Shown one piece after another: positions 47,790-60,300 of a DNA stretch of 64,000 nt (its first letter is position 1; the number at the start of each line of letters is the position of its first letter). Made by a program: the position numbers and the translations under genes. The notes beneath the pieces were generated by a model. The model was given only the letters and a program-made list of their open reading frames with translations. It was not told the DNA's origin and ran no database searches. The DNA is from Aldrovandia affinis (Eukaryota; Chordata; Actinopteri; Notacanthiformes; Halosauridae): the NCBI GenBank assembly GCA_029706075.1, contig JAINUG010000023.1:1951501-2015500 (forward strand). Direction: 5' to 3'.

Positions 47790-48239
47790 ACAGCCAAGGC
47801 GGGTGCGCTCAACTGGAGCTGCTGGGAGAGACCGTCGCGAAAGTAAATGCGGCGCAACAAAACGCAAAACAGTCACCAGCAATGTGGTACTTTCCCGATG
47901 GTGAGAATAGGAACCAGTAACGTTATAGGAAACATTTGGCTAGTGACTAGACTATATGAACCATCACCGGTTTGTTCCAATTTCTTTAAAAAAAATACTC
48001 CCTTTCGACAGCGCGCTTGCTGCTCAGCATTCATGTCAGTATGTTTACAAGCTAAATAGCAACGCGACGATCTTTAGCCGCGGGACATATTCCAAGTAAA
48101 TTGGTTATATTTTTAATTGCAATTTAAATATAAAAGAAAGCATCAATACATGCATTAACTAAAAGCCATCTGCCCTAACTGAACTACAAGATTATATTTG
48201 CAACTATTTTGCTATTTGAAGTTGGCCCCTGCCGACGTT

Positions 48240-48453
48240 TTACATACTGTGCGCTCATTGGCTGACTCCTCTGCTTGGCGCGCTGTTTGGTGAAACTTTT
48301 TGTAAACCACTGACAAATGCGGATTGGGTTAGCTGCAAAATAGCCAAATCACAATATTTGAAACGAGCTAACGTTATACCTATAAATCGAATTCATTATT
48401 TCATACTAGGAAACATAACTTCAGACCATTGCTACGCCGACCATACGAGTCAG
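48240..48453 (+). promoter_or_regulatory. ddx11: probable ddx11 promoter and non-coding first exon
   Basis: An ATTGG box (inverted CCAAT) near 48257 and a TTGGCGCG E2F-like site near 48277 lie just upstream. A good donor, GAGTCAG followed by GTAATC, ends at 48453. It could splice to the acceptor at 49117-49118, whose exon holds the ddx11 start codon. The transcription start itself is not visible, so this is inference from motifs and splice signals. Confidence 0.4.
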
Positions 48454-49118
48454 GTAATCTGTTCTTGATAAATACCCAGATTGTATCTAATTACGTTTAG
48501 CAAGATGCTTTCTTGCTTGCTTACCATAACTCAAAAGTAATGTCTGCTAGCTAGGTTATTTAACTGAAATAGCTGACTAGCGAGCGAAAATGGCATAAAG
48601 GGTACTGGTTAGCAAATCAACATCGTTTATAGCTAGTTAACGTGAGCTAGCTAATCTGGTTTTGTAACAAGGTGGGGGATAAAACAAAAGTCGTTAACTA
48701 GCTAACGTTAGCTATCCAGTTGGCGAGACGTATCGCTGACGTATTTTGTGCCCCTTGCTTTACCCAGTGCTGTCAGGCTTATTTGAAAAGTCAACTAAAG
48801 TGACGTTGCACGACCAAAATACAATTATTTATATTGCATACAACATCGTTCGTTCTGGAAAATGATCAAACCGTTGACACGATATTAAGGAAAAAGCCAA
48901 AATGGCAGGTGGCTTTTAAATCTCACAAGTCAGTGCGAAATCAGTGACAGTTAAGGCAATTTGTCTGAGAGAGCGCACGTGGTCCCTTTTCTCGATGGCT
49001 TGCTGCCTCTCTATGTCCTGTGGCCTCGCGTGACCGAATGAAATGGGGAAAGGTAACGTTAGCTAATGTTGTTAACTAGATGCTTATCAACCGGTACCAC
49101 ATTATGTCACTGTTCCAG

Positions 49119-49263
49119 GATATTCGCTCCAATCATGCAGGACGGGGCACCTCGGTTCCCGTTCCCATACCAGCCGTACTCCATCCAGGAGCAGTTCATG
49201 GAGGCGTTGTATCGCACTCTTGATGAGGGGAAGATTGGGATTTTCGAGAGTCCCACCGGGACA
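49119..49263 (+). CDS. ddx11: ddx11 first coding exon (Q motif, start of Walker A)
   Basis: Acceptor TGTTCCAG, 16 non-coding bases, then ATG at 49135. It encodes [20 protein letters not shown] and [12 protein letters not shown], with a GTAAGT donor at phase 0. The Walker A loop is cut after SPTGT. Confidence 0.93.
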
Positions 49264-51320
49264 GTAAGTGTACCTGCTGCTTCATAGTCAGCATCAACTG
49301 TAGGTGTTCAGTCTGCCTTAGTGGAGCAGTACTCCCAGTCTAACATGCAGTGAACCTGCACCCACCCCCCCGATTGCTTGTGTTCCAGGGCAAGTCCCTC
49401 AGTCTGATATGTGGGGCCCTTGCCTGGCTCCGGGACCATGAGGAGAGGAAGAGGAGGGAGACGGCCAGCATTCTGGAGCTGGCCGAGGCGGACGGCTCCG
49501 GGGCCGAGAGCCAGCAGGACACCAGCCAGCGCAGCTCTTCCTCACCCACAGCCCCGTCCTCTGCCGAGCCCGACTGGATCACAGATTTTGTGCAGAAGAA
49601 AGCGGAGAGGGACCATGTCAACAAGCTGAAGGTAGCGCGTAAGGGGACACTGCGGCAGGAATGCGGGGCCCCTCTCTGTGAAAGTGAGAGCCGCTGCTAT
49701 TCTGGTGCCTGCTCTCATTGGCCCGCCAATTACTGTCCGGTCTGAAAGAGCACAGATCCCACTGGCATTTGAGAGTGGCGGGCCGCCGAGAATGTGGCAG
49801 ACTGCGTGAGCGCTCTGCAAGGCTGTGTCAGTGGCCTCGCTGCGGGCCGTGTCTTGGGCTAGCTTTAGCACTCTGTGGCAATGTGAAGGTACGGTCCTTT
49901 TGTGTTGACATTCTGACATTCTCCCTTGCCCAGGGAGAGGAGATGAAGAGGAAGAGGAGGGAGGAGCGCCTGGAGCTGATCCGGCACAACGCGCAGCTCA
50001 AATACGCCCTGAAGCGCAAGGTGCCTGGCTTCATCCGTCCCAAAATGTCTTTTGTAACCGCCCCAGCCCAAAGCTTCTTTTAACTCTGACGTCCACCAGC
50101 TGTGCTGTGCTGCGCAGTGATTGTGTGGTAGGAGGAGCAGACTTCACGTGCAGCTGGCACAGTCAGACTAGAGGTGCCCAATCGACTAGAGGAGTGGCGA
50201 CTATAACCCTCCTTCCTTTAGCGACGCTGTGAGCAATTTTGTGCCACCCTGCAGCATGCCGGCCACAGCCAGCACTGGCACGGTCTGGATTAGATGCCAT
50301 ACCATGGCGGGCTCACTGTACTGGGGGGGCCCACTGTACTGGGGGGCTTACTGGAACCCAGTGTTTTATCAGGACAAGCCACCCAGAAGCCCCCATCTGT
50401 TTGTATCTTCCAGGCAGCGAAGTCACCTTTTTATTTGAAGCATATAATTATTTTCTATCCGTTTATATTGCTGTAAAAGCTAACAAGAGTATGATAATTA
50501 TAGTGTAGACATTAAATTCACAGCTAGCCATGAGCAGTGGGATATTATTCAGTATTTGAGGTTTATTGGTCTGTAGTGGTAAAACAAAATGTCAGAAAAA
50601 CGATTTTATGTCTCTGGGTAGTGGTTTTATTTAGGAAGTGCCCCCTGCTTTGAAGTAAAGGCTTGGGCAGCAGGCTTAGATTTTCATAAACCTCTCCGGA
50701 GGGCCCACCTACCCTCCTGTGGGTTCTAATGGGGAATGGGGAATTTAAAGTTGGGGATGTGAGACTGACCTATGGTGGCGTGTGTCTTCAGAGCAGCGAG
50801 GATGAGGAGGCGGCGTGGCTCCTTCAGCTCAGCAACAGCTCCCTGGGGGAGGGGCAGGGGGCGGGCTTGGAGGATGGGGAGGAGGAGCTTATCGTGGCCG
50901 AGTACGAGAGCGACGATGACGCCAAGCGCAAGAACAGGTGGGCAGCAGGCTTTGTGGACAGTTGGCAACGGCAATAAATCTATCTGGGCTACTCATCTGC
51001 AGACTGACTGTCTAATCAACACATTCGGGGGTCTGCATTTCAGTGAGAATACCTCATCATCCTGCCGTGCACCAAATTCCTCCCAGGCAGAATTTCATTC
51101 CATCCAATTTGACTTGCAAGGAGGAAGAGAAAGTGTGCGAAAAGAGTGTTAACGATCAAGTGCATGAAAAAAATGAATGGCGTTGCATGCACACAGTTTG
51201 AGCAGAAGGATTTGGGACTCCATATTGTGGGGTGTTTGGGACTGACATCATTAAACAAAAAGGAAAATATCTATCGAGACGTGAATGCACAACTGCAGCT
51301 GGACCTAACCCCCTCCCCTT

Positions 51321-51363
<43 letters not shown>

Positions 51364-54300
51364 TACACACACATGCCTCTTAGGTATTCCAGAAGGAATG
51401 GGAGTGCTGTGTATGAATATCGTTTGGGTCTAAAGCCATACATTAAAATGAAGAGATCATTCTACCAGCCTCCAGCGACTGAAAATGTGACCCGTGGCCA
51501 TGAAAAGGCTCAGAGTAATCTGGTATTAACATTGAGTCTAGAAACTTCTAGAAGTTTGCAAGCCACAGCGCTGAAGTGGGGACTTCGATCAAGTGTGTCA
51601 TATTCTGCAGACGTCAGGCAGGCCAGGGGGTTAAGTGTGTAAAAGTAGATGCCGATTGTACAGCAGTGTCGAGGATGGTGTGACCGAAGCAGTTTACATC
51701 TATCCTGGGACAGAGTTCAGAAACCCTAATGATCGTGTGTATACTGCAGTGTCCTGTTCAGACATGATTACAAATAGACACATTTTAATAATCTGTCGAT
51801 AGAACTTCACAAATATCCTTTTTAGTTCCTCAAAGGGAAGCAGGAGGTTTATCTAATTCGATGGGTTTGTTTATTTTACTGGCTGTTTAATTTGCTTAAC
51901 AGCGCGTTCCGCCGTTACACGGGAACACGTGTAAAATGCACAACGGCGGCTGTGTGCATGACATGTATGTGCTCTGTGAGTATCAGTCCACAGCCATGAT
52001 CTCAGTCATCTTTCCCCACAGGTTTTGTGATGAAGATGACGATGATGATGATGAACTGGAGGAAGACCATGTGACCAAGGTTTGTGAGGACATCAACAAA
52101 GCGTTTGGGGATGTTTGGAAGCTGGGTGTCGTACTAAGTCCAAACTATGATTCAGGCCTCCCACGGTCCTAGGTGACTCACGGAGAGTGGTTACAGTCCT
52201 TGGAAAAAAAGATCTGCCCCAAAAATGATCTTGGCTGAGTTTTACAGCAAGGGCAATGCATCCATCTTCCTTGCTCACCCGGTCACTTGATATAATTTGT
52301 CTGTGAAGTCTGGCAGCGTCGGTGTGCTGATACTGCTGTCCCTTGCTCTCAGATTTATTACTGCAGCCGCACGCACTCCCAGCTGGCCCAGTTCGTGCAC
52401 GAGGTGCAGAAGAGCCCTTTTGCCGGGGACGTCAGCCTGGTGTCTCTGGCGTCTCGGCTGGTGAGCAGGCGCCGCCCTGGCAGAGCTCCTTCCGCTCCGA
52501 TCCGGGCCGGGCCATTCCGTTCCGATCCCAGCCATATTATCCGGTTCTGACATTCAGATGCTAGCCATGCTGTTCCATTCCATTCCGAGCCTCACTGTTC
52601 CGTTCCAGTCCTCTGCCACAATCAGGCACACATTCTCATTGAGGAAATTCTGCTCAGGGTTCCCATGCTTTTGCAAGTTCTTTTAAAGTTCTTGAATTTA
52701 GACAAATAAAGGACATGAAAGTTATTGAAAATAAATTACTTTAAAAAAGGTACTTTAAAATGCTTCATTTAAAAAAAAATGTCCCATTACCATGAAAAGC
52801 CTCCACATGTCCACATTATATATAAATTATGCTCATAGAAACTTATCCACGATCATAATCCCCATTCTCCCGGCAAATGTGTGACGTTCACCGCGCGCAA
52901 AGGTCACGGCTCCGGTGAAAACCTTCAAATGCCCTTGAACTAGTGCCCTAAGTAAGTGTGGGAATCCTGACTGGAGTTTTAAACATCAATCATTCCCTCC
53001 CATTTACACTGCTGGGTTTTTACTGGGGGGGATTGAGTGCACAACAGCAGTGTTGGAAAACTCTGCAGCCAGGGCCAGCCTGCCCAGCACAGCCTTCCCA
53101 GTTAGGGCAGAGCAGAGCAGGAATGGAGAGCGTGCGGGTTGCCATGGTCACGGCAGCTTGAAGATATTGTGCTAAGCTCACACGTTAACATTATGTGAAA
53201 GATTTAGACATTCTTAAGGTTTAGACTCTGCCTCCTTACCCCCGGCCATCAGATTTTTAAAATTCCTATAAGATTGGAGGAAAATGTATTTGTTTATAAT
53301 TATTTATTTAATTACTTAGTCATCACTATTTGTGCTAGTTAGACTTTTGTGAGTACAATACTGTGTGATTTTAAAAACTATTGTTTTATATGCATTTTTA
53401 ATCTCATTTTCTCATTTTTAATCTCCTGTAGGAACCAGTGTGAAATGCTGCATTGTAAAATGCCTACTAGGATTAACGTAACCCAGCACCGCATACTGTT
53501 TGAGTCAGGGAGGTCATGGGCCATTGGAGTGTGGGGCTCAGTGGGATGGGGTCTGACAGAGCCTTCGTTCCCGCAGAGCCTGTGTATCAACGAGGAGGTC
53601 CACAAGCTGGGCAGCGTCCAGCTCATCAATGACCGCTGCACGGAGATGCTGAAGAACAAACACGGTGAGACACCCAGGACCTGTCACCGATCTACTGCTG
53701 TTAGAACCACAAACGCCCAACACAAGACTCACTGATCTACTGCTGTTGGAACCACAAACGCCCAACACAAGACTCACTGCTCTACTGCTGTTAGAACCAC
53801 AAACGCCCAACACAAGACTCACCGGTCTACTGCTGTTAGAACCACAAACGCTCAACACAAGGCTCACCGGTCTACTGCTGTTAGAACCACAAACGCTCAA
53901 CACAAGACTCGATTCTCGACTGCTGTTAGAACCACAAACGCCCAACACAAGACTCACTGATCTACTGCTGTTAGAACCACAAACGCCCAACACAAGACTC
54001 ACTAATCTACTGCTGTTAGAACCACAAACGCCCAACACAAGACTCACTGATCTACTGCTGTTAGAACCACAAACACCCAACACAAGACTCACTAATCTAC
54101 TGCTGTTAGAACCACAAACGCCCAACACAAGACTCACTGATCTACTGCTGTTAGAACCACAAACGCCCAACACAAGGCTCACTGATCTACTGCTGTTAGA
54201 ACCACAAACGCCCAACACAAGACTCACTGATCTACTGCTGTTAGAACCACAAACGCCCAACACAAGACTCACTGATCTACTGCTGTTAGAACCACAAACA

Positions 54301-57300
54301 CCCAACACAAGACTCACCGATCTACTGCTGTTAGAACCACAAACGCCCAACACAAGACTCACTGATATATCTAAAAAGTTCCATGTTCAATGTTTTCCAG
54401 CTTCATAAGGAAAAGGTTTATCTTGCATTATACAATCCGGGCGGCATGTAGTGTAATGGTTAGGGAACTGGACTTGTAACTCAGAGGTTGCTGGTTCAAT
54501 TCCCAGGTGGGACACATCTGCCGTTGTACCCTTGAGCAAGGTACTTAACCTGAATTGCTTCAGTAAAAATATCCAGCTGTATAAATGGATTGTATGTTAA
54601 GAAATGCAAACTGTGTAAGTTGCTCTGGATAAGAGCGTCTGCTAAATGCCTAAAATGTAAATGTAATCCGAAAGGCCACATACATACAGCTCTGCATAAA
54701 CCACATCACGGTACTCCGGCCCATGTCTTGTAAAAACATGTTATACCCTTGTGTGGTAAAAGCGTAAGAGGGCTTGATGCGTCTGTCCATGTTTCCCTCT
54801 CCAGAAAAGAGGGAGAAGCCGGCGGACGAGGAGCCCAAACGGAGGCGGGCCGTGGCCAAGGCGGTGTGCCCCTTCTACAAACAGGAGGGCCTGCAGGCTC
54901 TGCGAGATGAGGTGCTGGTCAAGGTTCGGGACATCGAGCAGCTGGTGACCCTGGGCAAGGAGACCAAGGCCTGCCCTTACTATGGTGCCCGCCTTGCCAT
55001 CCCAGCTGCCCAGGTGAGGCCCCTCCGCCCCCAGGCCCTGTCCTGCACCGCACTGATCTACTTTCAATACTGTACATGCCACTATACATCAGAACATAAG
55101 AATACATAATGATGAGAACGAGCCATTCGGCCCATCTAGGCCAGTCATGTCCTAATCTAAGAATAGCCCAAGTGTTTCTGCCTCTACTACCTGACCTGGC
55201 AATCTGTTCCAGGCATTGACAACTCTCTGTGTAAAGAAAAACTTCCTAATATCTGTGCGGAATTTGCCTTTAACTAATTTCCACCTGTGGCCTCTTGTTC
55301 TGCTGACCCCACTTATCTTAAAAAATCTTTGCTATTTCACTTTGTTAATCCCTTTTAGGAATTTAAAGTGTACATCAGTGTATATGAATAATATTTATAT
55401 ATGAATACAATTCTACACAGATGTGGCAATAGCAACATGTTTTACAGAATATGTAAACCATTGGCACATTTGTATTGGATTTTACGCACATGTTGTGAAA
55501 ATCCCACAGTAAAATCTAACATGGTTGACTAACACCGCGCATTAAATGGTGTTCATTTGTGTTACGTGCTTTGGTATATTTTTGTTTAATATACGTACTT
55601 GGGTATATTTTTGTCTAATCATTTGTGGTACGTTTTGAGATGGGATATGGGAGAGTGTGAGACCATGGCCGGTGAGGGTTTGTGTTATATTCACTCCCTC
55701 CCCCCCACCCTCCCCAGTGTACAGCAGGAACATGTCTCAGTTCCAGGTGCAGCTAAAGGGATGTGTTCACTGCTGTTTTCCTTTCATCCCCACAAGGAGA
55801 CAGAGTGTAACGTGCTGTACAGTTTGTTGTGTTCCCTCTGCTCTCCAAGGGCAGTTTATTGCTTCCCAGGAGGATGGGACAGGACAGGAGAGGACTAGAT
55901 TGTTTGTTATTCCTGGATGTGGTGACCCCCCCCCTCCCCCGCCCTTGACCTGGGACTGGAAGGATAGTGGGCAAAGATGGGGCAGAGGGAGGGAGGGTGC
56001 TGGCATGGGCAGCACCCCTGGAGAATGAATAAAGAATTTTTTTCTGAAGAAAAAAATTGTTCCACACGCTCTTAACTAACACAAGGTGGGCTGCTCAGTC
56101 CTCCCGCACTTTGGCTTTTTCCCCTATAAAGCGTCACTGTTTGCACAATGCTAAATGAATGAAGGTGGAACCCGCACACTGTGTGTAGAAAAGGGAATGT
56201 CCCAAACGAGGCGGAGGCTTGATGTTTAATTAAAGTCTTTTAATCGACAAGAGACAGACGTTTCGGTCAAATGACCAGTGTGCGGGTTCCACCTTCATTC
56301 ATTTATTTATCGCGGCTATTGCAGCTTTTGAACCTACGCACCTGTGGTTACAATTATCCGGTTGGCGCGGCTTCACCTCTCTCTACAACGAGTTTGCACA
56401 ATGCTGCCACAGTAGAGCTCCAGAGATGCGCCCCTCGGGGATACCGACTGACCAGTCGACAGAACAGGGTGCGAAAGCAGAAGTAGCGCACGCAGCTGTG
56501 CGTTATCAATGTCCTGCTCTTTATTATCCCCGAGGCAAAAAGGTGAATGTTAAACCTGGAACCAATCAGACTTTCCATTGATTCCAAAAAATGAATAAAT
56601 ACAATCGCACGCGATTACGAATGAGCCGAAGGGAACGCCTCGGCGCTGCCGCTGAAGAGTCAAATGTGGGACGATCGGCTGTGTTTGAAATAAACAAGGG
56701 ACAGGAGATAAGCAAACGGGACATTCCAAGGAGACGGGGTCACCGAAAAGCAAGCGTGTCGCTCGGAATGCTTAAGTAGGAGGGGAAGAAAATTTACATT
56801 TTAATGGTAGGAGAAAAGTAGGAGAGAGAAATTAACATTTTAATTGGATCCTGATTGGCACTGGTTTGATTATTGGTTCATTTAAATAAGGTTTCGAACG
56901 AAAGAGGCTCCATTCCATTCCAGACGCTTTCGTGTTTCATACGTTCCACTGTAATTCAGAGAGATTTGCAAAGGGAGTGGCAAATACGTTGTGCGTGTAT
57001 TAGTTTTGCTCATGTGTCGGTTAAAGTAAAGGACGAGTCACAAAGCAAGCGAACTGGAAGAATGTGGTAAGAGTGTAAACAGGAAATGCCTCTCGACCAC
57101 AAGGTAAAGACCCTACCGTTTGACTGCTTCAGTGAAGTGAAATTCATACCAGCTGGTTTTCATTTATGGTACAGCACCACCAGTTACCTAGAAGTGGTAG
57201 TGGCCAATACGCAGAGAGCTACAGACTGCATCAGAGAAGTGCTTATGGGAGCCTGGAGTTTTAAGGGTTGTGGAACCAGCTGTGGACTCCAGTTCCCATC

Positions 57301-60300
57301 AGCCACTCTGTGAAACAATTCAGTCACCAGTCTGCCATTGAACCACCCAGGCTGGGGTGGAGAAGTGATGAGCTCCAAGCAGACAGGGCCCAGAATAGCT
57401 GAAATGGGGCCTCGGCAGTAGCAGATGTTGTGTGTCACTCATGCAGTTCAGGTAGACACTTGGATAACCCATTATACAGTGATGTATGGCCCTTGTGATA
57501 TGCACTCGGTGAAGATGACCATAATAGCTTTTGAAGTCTCTCTTAAGGATAAGAGCATCTGTCAAACAGAAAATACTAATGGTGTCCACTGTGACATGCT
57601 TATTAGGACAGGGGTGTTTCATGTTTTGGATCTGAATGTTGCTGGTGTTCATAACTGGTGCCATTTTTGTAATAATTTGATTGCGCACAGATTGAACTTT
57701 TGGTGTGTATTGAAATGATTCTTGTTCTTCATACCACCCAGAAGCCAGTGTTGGGGGTTTCCTGTGCCCTGTGGTTCATTTGGCCTGGGTTCTTTCTCTC
57801 TCTCTCCCTTTCTCTCGCCCTCTCCCTCTCTCTGTTCTGTGCCAGGTCGGGTAGTAGAGGCAGAAACGCTCAGGCTATTCAAGTCCAGGCTAGATGTAGT
57901 ACTAGATACTCTTTAGATTAGGACATGATGAGCCTAGATGGGCCGAATGGCCCGTTCTCATCATTATGTATTCTTATGTTCTTATGTTCTTATGTTCTTC
58001 CTCTCCCCCCCCCCCTCTCTCCCTCTCTGTCCTGCCCCCAGCTGGTGGTGCTGCCCTATCAGACCCTGCTCCACGAGGGCGCGCGCCGCGCCTCGGGCAT
58101 CAAGCTGAAGGACCAGGTGGTGATCATCGACGAGGCCCACAACCTGACCGACACCATCACCTGCATCCACAGCTCTGTGGTCACGGGAACCCAGGTAACC
58201 TGAGTCCACACGCCTCTGACCTCCCGAAAATACCTTTTCAAAAGCACACGTTAACATTCGCCTGCTGTCCACCCACGGGCGCCGCTTTTACAAGCGAGGC
58301 ACCGATTTGAGTCTAGCTGTGGAATAGGCTGTGACTCCCAACAGGAAGCAGAGAGCAGTTTGTGTTGTGTCCTCTGATGTAGATGATGTAGATGAGTGTG
58401 AGGTGAGGTGTGGTGCTGGCACAGCCCTCGCTCTTTGCCTTTGTTCCTCTGGCACAGGGTGTGTGTGTACTGTGCTCCGTTACCTGACGCTGTCTCCTCC
58501 CCCCCCCAGCTCTGCTGTGCTCACTCGCAGCTGTCTCAGTACCAGGAGCGCTACAGGTGAGCACCTCCTCTTCCTCCTCCTCCTCCTCCTCCTCCTCCTC
58601 CCACTCTCAGGTTTAGAGGGGGGTAACCAGGCCACTTGACTTCACTGACCCTGCGTGACATTGCGGGGGCTGAAGGGGCCTGAGAGCTCCGCTCATCTGC
58701 GTAACGCTCTTAATGTGTGACACGTCGGTAATGTGACATTGCCCGGGGACATCGTGACAGAGGTGGCTGCGTGACGCTGAGTGGCTGTGGCGTGCATTGT
58801 GATTTGGACCCAGGTCAGATATAGTCATGCAGTGCAGGGCACAGGGAATGTGGACATGTCTGTCGAAGGGTCAATACCTTTTGTGTGTTTTTGAGCGAAC
58901 TCTGCGCCGTGGAGCCGCTTCTGATCCTGGGGCCTTTTGATTCAGACTGCAAAAGGAGGGGATTTGATTTGATTTGATTTGATTTGATTTTTATTAGGAA
59001 ATTACAAAACACATCATAAAAACAATAATCATGACCCATTCGTATTCCTGAGGATATCACCTAAAAGCATTAATTAAAACACTTATTTCCAAGGTGGTCC
59101 TCGATGGAAGACATAACACATAAAAAACATAAATAACATAAAAGCATAAAAGCATAAAAACACAGCACATATAGCCTACTAGGAAGAACTAGAATTTTAG
59201 TCCCCCCTGTCTACTCTAGCTCTGGAATCTGATTTCCTGCCCTATCAGATTCCAGAGCTAGAGTAGACAGGGGGGACTAAAATTCGTCCGTCTTTCCCCA
59301 GAGCTGCACCTGCTTTCGAGGAGGGAAGTGCTCCTTTGAACAGCTTCTCTTCGCCGCGTTTAGTGGAAAGTACTATTCCCAATAAGAACCAACAACATGC
59401 AAGCATGTTAATTGGACATTTAATTCGCGAGGAGATGCTTGGTTTTTTAAATATGTTCTGGGATTGGCTGTGACGCGCGGGTAATCTTAAACTCTTCGTC
59501 TTGAAAATGAAGCAGACCTCATTGGATGCTGCAGAATGAACACTTATTTTATAGACACCCAGCGGTAACTAAGACTGGTTTTGAAAAACTGTTTGTTATT
59601 GACACATTTCATTAAACACACAACGTTCCATTAAAAAAAATGGAGTCTTCTCACCCTTATATTGGAAATATAAGCTACATTGTGCAGAGTTGACATTGCA
59701 CATATTTGTATTATTTCTATTCATTCCATTATACTCCATTTCTATATTTCATAACGTCTAGAGAGCCAGTCACCTGGGAGCCATGTGTTTGGGGACATGG
59801 CCATGCAGCCTAGCATCAGCACCAGTCAGATTTAGGTTGTTAAGGCAGCCATGTCTTCATGGGAGCATCACTGTGAAGGCCTATTGGCACAATGCAACCA
59901 CAGATAGGCCTCAGCGTCACTCACAGCAGCTGCATGCTCCTGAAGCAAGTACAGCACCAGGCTGGGTGACCTTCCCCTCACAGCCACTGGGTGGCAGCAG
60001 AGGCCTGTCCTTATTGTCCTCCATCTGATCTGAGCACTCCTGCATCAGAGTGCACTATGGTCAGAGTTTATCTCGTGTTGTCACAAAAATAATTGGAATA
60101 GCAAAATAAAATGCCATCTCGTGTATTGTTGTTTGTTTTAAAGATTGTGATATATATTTTTATTTTTTTATATTTTTTTCTAATCAGATTTTCTTTGAAG
60201 ATATTTCATACTTGGAGAATTCAATGAAAGCCATTCTTGTTAACACAAGTCTTATTGTCTTGTAATTTTCCAATATTTCAAAGAAAAATCGTTGCATGCT

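Larger units (their letters stand above)
46550..49080. promoter_or_regulatory. cluster of GCTAGC / AACGTTAGC motifs over the fkbp4/ddx11 divergent promoter
   Basis: GCTAGC, TAGCTAGC, TTAGCTA and AACGTTAGC occur many times (for example near 46652, 46814, 46866, 47080, 47160, 47240, 47390, 47497, 47520, 47604, 48366, 48548, 48645, 48700 and 49055). They are rare elsewhere in the window. Their role is unknown; see findings. Confidence 0.5.

Noticed and set aside
46550-49080. CRISPR-like or regular tandem array from the GCTAGC motifs
   Set aside because: Spacing is irregular and no conserved repeat/spacer structure exists; this is vertebrate DNA.
49718-50083. 121-codon ORF continuing past ddx11 exon 3
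   Set aside because: It is mostly intron read-through; only 49934-50020 matches DDX11 and has splice sites in phase.
53538-54408. Long repeat-protein ORFs on both strands
   Set aside because: They arise from a 45-base intronic minisatellite lacking stops; the frame does not continue from the ddx11 exon.
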